64,000 nucleotides of DNA, from contig NZ_CP015381.1 in the NCBI RefSeq assembly GCF_001854245.1, forward strand, positions 1,647,001 to 1,711,000, given 5' to 3'. The position numbers and the translations under genes are program-made. Numbering within the stretch: position 1 is the first letter of the stretch; each line of letters opens with the position of its first letter. This document shows positions 60,744 to 64,000 of the stretch, one piece after another. The notes beneath the pieces were generated by a model that was given only the letters and a program-made list of their open reading frames with translations, did not search any database and had not been told where the DNA came from. The DNA comes from Desulfococcus multivorans. GTDB lineage: Bacteria > Desulfobacterota > Desulfobacteria > Desulfobacterales > Desulfococcaceae.

Positions 60744-61781
60744 ATGATACAAGATATTCACCGCCTGCTGAATTCGGGCGAATCTTTTGTTTTGGCAACC
60801 ATTATCGGTCGGACCGGTTCTACGCCCCGAACCGCCGGCGCCCGAATGATCATCCGGAGGGATGGCGGCATCCTCGGTACCATCGGCGGCGGCCCTGTAG
60901 AGGGCGCTGTGATGGCGGCGGCCCCCGATGTCCTTTCATCCGGCCGGTTCGAGATCCTTTCCTTCGATCTGGACCGTTCGGGCGCCGCGGGCGAGATGGA
61001 CATGATCTGCGGCGGCTGTCTGGACATCCTCCTTGAACGGCTTTCGCCGACACCGGAGATCAACCGTCTGTTTCACGTGTTGGACGAGGCCCGACGTCAG
61101 GGCCGCAGGTACCTCCTGGCAGCCGGTATTCCGGATGTGAACGATGCCGGGAAAATCCTGCGGGCCGCGATCTTCATGGACGGCGACATTGTTGCGAACG
61201 ACGGCTTTCCCCGCGCCGTTTTGCCGGCGCTCCTGGAAAAAACCCGAAAGGCGCGGGCACCGGTGATGGTCGTCCACCATGAACGGCGGTATCTCACCGA
61301 GCCGGCACTTATGCCGCACACCGCCTATCTTTTCGGTGCGGGCCACGTCTCCCAGGCGGTCTCCCGACTGACCCGCATGGTGGGTTTCCGCACCGTGGTG
61401 CTTGACGACCGGGCTGAATTCGCGAACAGCGAACGCTTCCCTCTGGCCGACGATGTCCGGGTGATCGAAAGCTTTCACCTTGCGTTTTCAGACCTCCCCG
61501 TCGACCCGGACAGCTACTTGGTGATTCTCACCCGGGGCCATCACCATGACCGGACCGTGCTGCAGCAGGCCCTCGGCACGGACGCCGGGTACATCGGCAT
61601 GATCGGCAGCCGGAGAAAACGCGACGCCATCTATGCAGCCCTCCGGGACGCGGGGCACACCGACGCGGATTTCGCGCGGGTTCACTGCCCCATCGGTGTC
61701 GGCATACAGGCCGAGACGCCCGAAGAGATCGCCGTCAGCATCGTGGCGGAGTTGATCGCGGCCCGGGCAGCCCGGAAATGA
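60744..61781 (+). CDS. xdhC: XdhC/CoxI family molybdoenzyme maturation protein
   Basis: 345-residue protein. The N-terminal XdhC/CoxI domain has VLATIIGRTGSTPRTAGARMII, IGGGPVEGAV and the Cys-rich MDMICGGCLDIL. The C-terminal Rossmann-like XdhC_C domain has TAYLFGAGHVSQAVSRLTRM, ILTRGHHHDRTVLQ and GYIGMIGSRRKR. Family members bind molybdenum cofactor and put it, after sulfuration, into molybdenum hydroxylases. The following gene starts within its last codon (4-bp overlap), so the two are translated together. No hydroxylase gene is in the window. Confidence 0.92.
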   Translation: MIQDIHRLLNSGESFVLATIIGRTGSTPRTAGARMIIRRDGGILGTIGGGPVEGAVMAAAPDVLSSGRFEILSFDLDRSGAAGEMDMICGGCLDILLERLSPTPEINRLFHVLDEARRQGRRYLLAAGIPDVNDAGKILRAAIFMDGDIVANDGFPRAVLPALLEKTRKARAPVMVVHHERRYLTEPALMPHTAYLFGAGHVSQAVSRLTRMVGFRTVVLDDRAEFANSERFPLADDVRVIESFHLAFSDLPVDPDSYLVILTRGHHHDRTVLQQALGTDAGYIGMIGSRRKRDAIYAALRDAGHTDADFARVHCPIGVGIQAETPEEIAVSIVAELIAARAARK

Positions 61782-62986
61782 CCGCTCCCGGGCCGGCCGC
61801 CGTCATTCTGGCCGCGGGGAAGTCGACACGCATGGGACGGGACAAACCCCTGCTCCCCCTGGCGGACCGCACCGTCGTCGAACGGGTCATCGGCCTGTTC
61901 CAGACGGCCGGGATCGCCGACATCCGAGTCGTCGTCGGCCATCATCGGGAGCGTCTCGTCCCGGTCGTTCGAAAGGCGGGCGCCTGGGCGGTGTTCAATC
62001 CCGATTTTCAAGACGGCATGTTCACATCCGTTCTCGCGGGGCTCGCCACCCTCGATCCCGTCTGTCCGGGTGTTATGGTGCTCCCGGTGGACGTGCCTTT
62101 GATCCGGCCCTCCACGATCCTCAGGCTCGTGGACACCTGGCAATCCACGACCCAAAACGGCGGAGTGCAGGGAGACGCCGGGCGGACGATCCTTCATCCG
62201 ACCTTTCAGGGACGGCGAGGCCATCCCCCCCTCATCGGCGGTCGCCACATCGCCGACATCCTGAAATGGCACGGCAACGGCGGCCTTCGGACATATCTGG
62301 CGATGTGGCCGGCGGCCCGGGAGATTCCCGTAGCCGACCGATTCATCCTGATGGACATGGATACCCCCGAAGATTATGAGGGCATTGCGCGGAACTGCCT
62401 TGGGTACGATGTTCCCTCGGCCGAGGAGTGCCGGGCCCTCATGGTGGATGTTCTGGCGGTGGCGCCCCCGGTCTGGGCCCACTGCCGGGCCGTGGCTGAT
62501 GTGGCCGTGACCCTTGGGCATGCCCTGAACCAGGCGGAAGGAGCCGGCCCTGCCGGTGGTCTGCTGTCGCTGGATTTGATTCGTGCTGCCGCTCTGGTTC
62601 ACGATCTGGCCCGGGAACAGCCGGACCATGCCCATGCAGGTGCGGCATGTCTCCGCGCCATGGGGTTTCCCGCCGTGGCCGACATCGTGGCCGTTCACAT
62701 GGCGCTTCCTCCGGGACGGGAGGATACGCCGGGGGAAGCGGAGGTGGTTTTCCTCGCGGACAAACTGGTGGCCGAAGACATCCGGGTGACGCTGGAGGAG
62801 CGGTTTCAGCGTCGGATGGCCCGGTTTGCTGATCGACCGGCGTCATCGGCGAGTGCAGCCCGAAGATTTGGTCAGGCGTCGGCAGTCCGGGAAGCGATTG
62901 AAAAGCGGACGGGGCTGCCCGTCGAGTCCATTCTGGGGGAGAGGCGTTTTAGGCGCTCCCACTCTGACTATTTATGCCTGTTTTGA
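61778..62986 (+). CDS. MobA-like NTP transferase fused to an HD domain (DVU_1551 type)
   Basis: 402-residue fusion. The first half is a nucleotidyltransferase with VILAAGKSTRMGRDKPLLPL (the nucleotide-binding signature of MobA/MocA) and VLPVDVPLIRPSTI. The second half holds an HD-type phosphohydrolase core (AALVHDLAREQPDHAHAGA, then VADIVAVHMAL). Proteins of this architecture are known from sulfate reducers next to xdhC and are thought to make or trim a molybdenum-cofactor dinucleotide. The 4-bp ATGA overlap with xdhC supports that. Confidence 0.88.
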   Translation: MTAPGPAAVILAAGKSTRMGRDKPLLPLADRTVVERVIGLFQTAGIADIRVVVGHHRERLVPVVRKAGAWAVFNPDFQDGMFTSVLAGLATLDPVCPGVMVLPVDVPLIRPSTILRLVDTWQSTTQNGGVQGDAGRTILHPTFQGRRGHPPLIGGRHIADILKWHGNGGLRTYLAMWPAAREIPVADRFILMDMDTPEDYEGIARNCLGYDVPSAEECRALMVDVLAVAPPVWAHCRAVADVAVTLGHALNQAEGAGPAGGLLSLDLIRAAALVHDLAREQPDHAHAGAACLRAMGFPAVADIVAVHMALPPGREDTPGEAEVVFLADKLVAEDIRVTLEERFQRRMARFADRPASSASAARRFGQASAVREAIEKRTGLPVESILGERRFRRSHSDYLCLF

Positions 62987-62999
62987 AAGGAGGCGAATG

Positions 63000-64000
63000 A
63001 TGTCCAACGGTGTATACCGAATCATGAAACCCTGCAACGAGGCAGTGCCGGGTTATCTGCCGGGGAGCGACGAAAAGCGCGGCCTCAAGGTCAGGCTGGC
63101 CGAACTGAAGCAGTCTCCCATGGAGATTCCTCTGATCATCGGCGGAAAAGAGGTGAGGAGCGGAAAGACGGGGAAATGTATCATCCCGCACAATCACGCC
63201 CATGTCCTGGCCACCTATCACATGGCCGGTGAAGCCGAGACCCGAATGGCTGTCCAGGCCGCTCTTGACGCCGGAAAGGCGTGGGCCGAGACCCCATGGG
63301 ATCACCGCCTGGCCGTGTTTCTCAGGGCTGCGGAAATGATCAGGGGGCCGTGGCGTCACACCCTTAACGCCGCGACGATGCTGGGCCAGAGCAAAACGGT
63401 CTACGAGGCCGACGCCGACGCGGCCTGCGAACTGATGGATTTTTTCCGGTACAACAGTTACTTTTTTCGACAGATCATAGAAGAGCAGCCCGAATGTCTT
63501 CAGGGCATTCTGAATCGAATGGAATACCGGCCTCTTGAGGGATTCGTCTTTGCCGTGACGCCTTTCAATTTCACGGCCATCGGCGGTAACCTGCCCGGCA
63601 CGCCGGCCATGGCGGGTAACACCGTCGTGTGGAAACCGGCTTCCACCGCCGTTTATTCCAATTATCACGTGATGAAACTGTTGCAGGCGGCGGGACTGCC
63701 CGACGGCGTGATCAATTTCATTCCCGGCCCGGGAAGTGCCGTGGGACCCCTGGTCATGAGCCATTCAATGCTGGCCGGCATCCACTTTACCGGCTCCACC
63801 GCCGTATTCCAGGGGATGTGGCGCACCGTTGCTCAAAACCTGGCGCATTACAACGGTTATCCCCGCATCGTGGGCGAAACCGGGGGCAAGAATTTCGTTT
63901 TTGCGCACCCGTCCGCAGACATTGAAACCCTGGTCCCCGCTCTCATCGGAGGGGCCTTTTCCTATCAGGGACAGAAGTGTTCGGCCACCTCGAGGGTCTA
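63000..64000 (+). CDS. L-glutamate gamma-semialdehyde (P5C) dehydrogenase, 3'-truncated by the window edge
   Basis: First 333 residues of an aldehyde dehydrogenase of the ALDH4 type. It has GFVFAVTPFNFTAIGGNLPGTPA and VVWKPASTAVYS, then GIHFTGSTAVFQGMW, the Glu of VGETGGKNFVFAHP and the catalytic Cys in FSYQGQKCSATSR; the frame is open at the end of the window. The enzyme oxidises glutamate semialdehyde to glutamate, the second step of proline breakdown. AAAGGAGG lies 6 nt before the ATG at 63000. It follows the NTP transferase gene by 13 bp. Confidence 0.9.
   Translation, partial: MSNGVYRIMKPCNEAVPGYLPGSDEKRGLKVRLAELKQSPMEIPLIIGGKEVRSGKTGKCIIPHNHAHVLATYHMAGEAETRMAVQAALDAGKAWAETPWDHRLAVFLRAAEMIRGPWRHTLNAATMLGQSKTVYEADADAACELMDFFRYNSYFFRQIIEEQPECLQGILNRMEYRPLEGFVFAVTPFNFTAIGGNLPGTPAMAGNTVVWKPASTAVYSNYHVMKLLQAAGLPDGVINFIPGPGSAVGPLVMSHSMLAGIHFTGSTAVFQGMWRTVAQNLAHYNGYPRIVGETGGKNFVFAHPSADIETLVPALIGGAFSYQGQKCSATSRV

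Noticed and set aside
61682-62698. 338-codon minus-strand frame opposite the xdhC/NTP transferase junction
   Set aside because: Antisense; the plus-strand genes have family motifs and overlap by 4 bp.

Overview
This 64 kb window is a piece of chromosome with about 55 protein genes and no rRNA, tRNA, CRISPR array, phage or transposase gene that I can see. The gene content suggests an anaerobic Gram-negative of the Desulfobacterota (delta-proteobacterial sulfate-reducer type). The pointers are a ferredoxin-linked 2-oxoacid oxidoreductase, an XdhC gene overlapping a MobA-like/HD gene of the kind found in sulfate reducers, bifunctional FtcD, outer-membrane lipoproteins and a lipocalin, and the N-acetylglutaminylglutamine amide osmolyte trio, which would fit a saline habitat. 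The lineage is inferred from gene content only. Base composition is moderately GC-rich, with AT-rich islands at a few promoters (34.8-35.0, 49.5-49.6, 60.3-60.4 kb).

Layout. 1-8 kb: 3' part of hrpA, small unknowns, OsmC, and a zinc-finger/His-rich protein upstream of pncB. 8-18 kb: membrane-lipid genes, namely an ACP/acyl-AMP-ligase/PlsC fusion and a three-gene unit (unknown ~809-residue protein, Psd, Lgt-like protein), then a SprT-like protease, Ogt and IhfA. 18-30 kb: LUD protein, lipocalin, tautomerase, acyltransferase, small envelope proteins, enoyl-CoA hydratase-like protein, RNase M5-like protein, sorbosone-dehydrogenase-like protein, a PiT phosphate transporter with a PhoU-like tail, and an Na+/H+ antiporter. 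30-35 kb: the osmolyte operon behind a near-consensus promoter. 35-49 kb: DUF1566 protein, PRC-barrel protein, PLD-VTT/EEP pair, DHH phosphoesterase, MarC, a two-component pair, a disulfide-reductase-like flavoprotein, a degenerate receiver, a small lipoprotein and a BON-MscS channel. 49-64 kb: amino-acid catabolism, with korA-korBG-amaA-like-amaB-like (possible pipecolate/lysine route to glutaryl-CoA), FtcD (histidine), a ProX-like tRNA editing protein, Kbl (threonine/glycine), then xdhC, an NTP transferase-HD protein and a P5C dehydrogenase cut by the window end.

The most distinctive non-coding signal is a family of intergenic palindromes. Six intact copies of 55-72 bp have arms of the type CAACTTTCGACTTTCAT / ATGAAAGTCGAAAGTTG; there is also one half copy and one copy apparently split by another hairpin. 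They lie between genes in every arrangement, including divergent pairs, which suits a small mobile palindromic (REP/MITE-like) element better than a plain terminator. The second point of interest is the coupled lipid operon with its unrecognised first protein. The third is the ferredoxin-oxidoreductase/pipecolate-type cluster.
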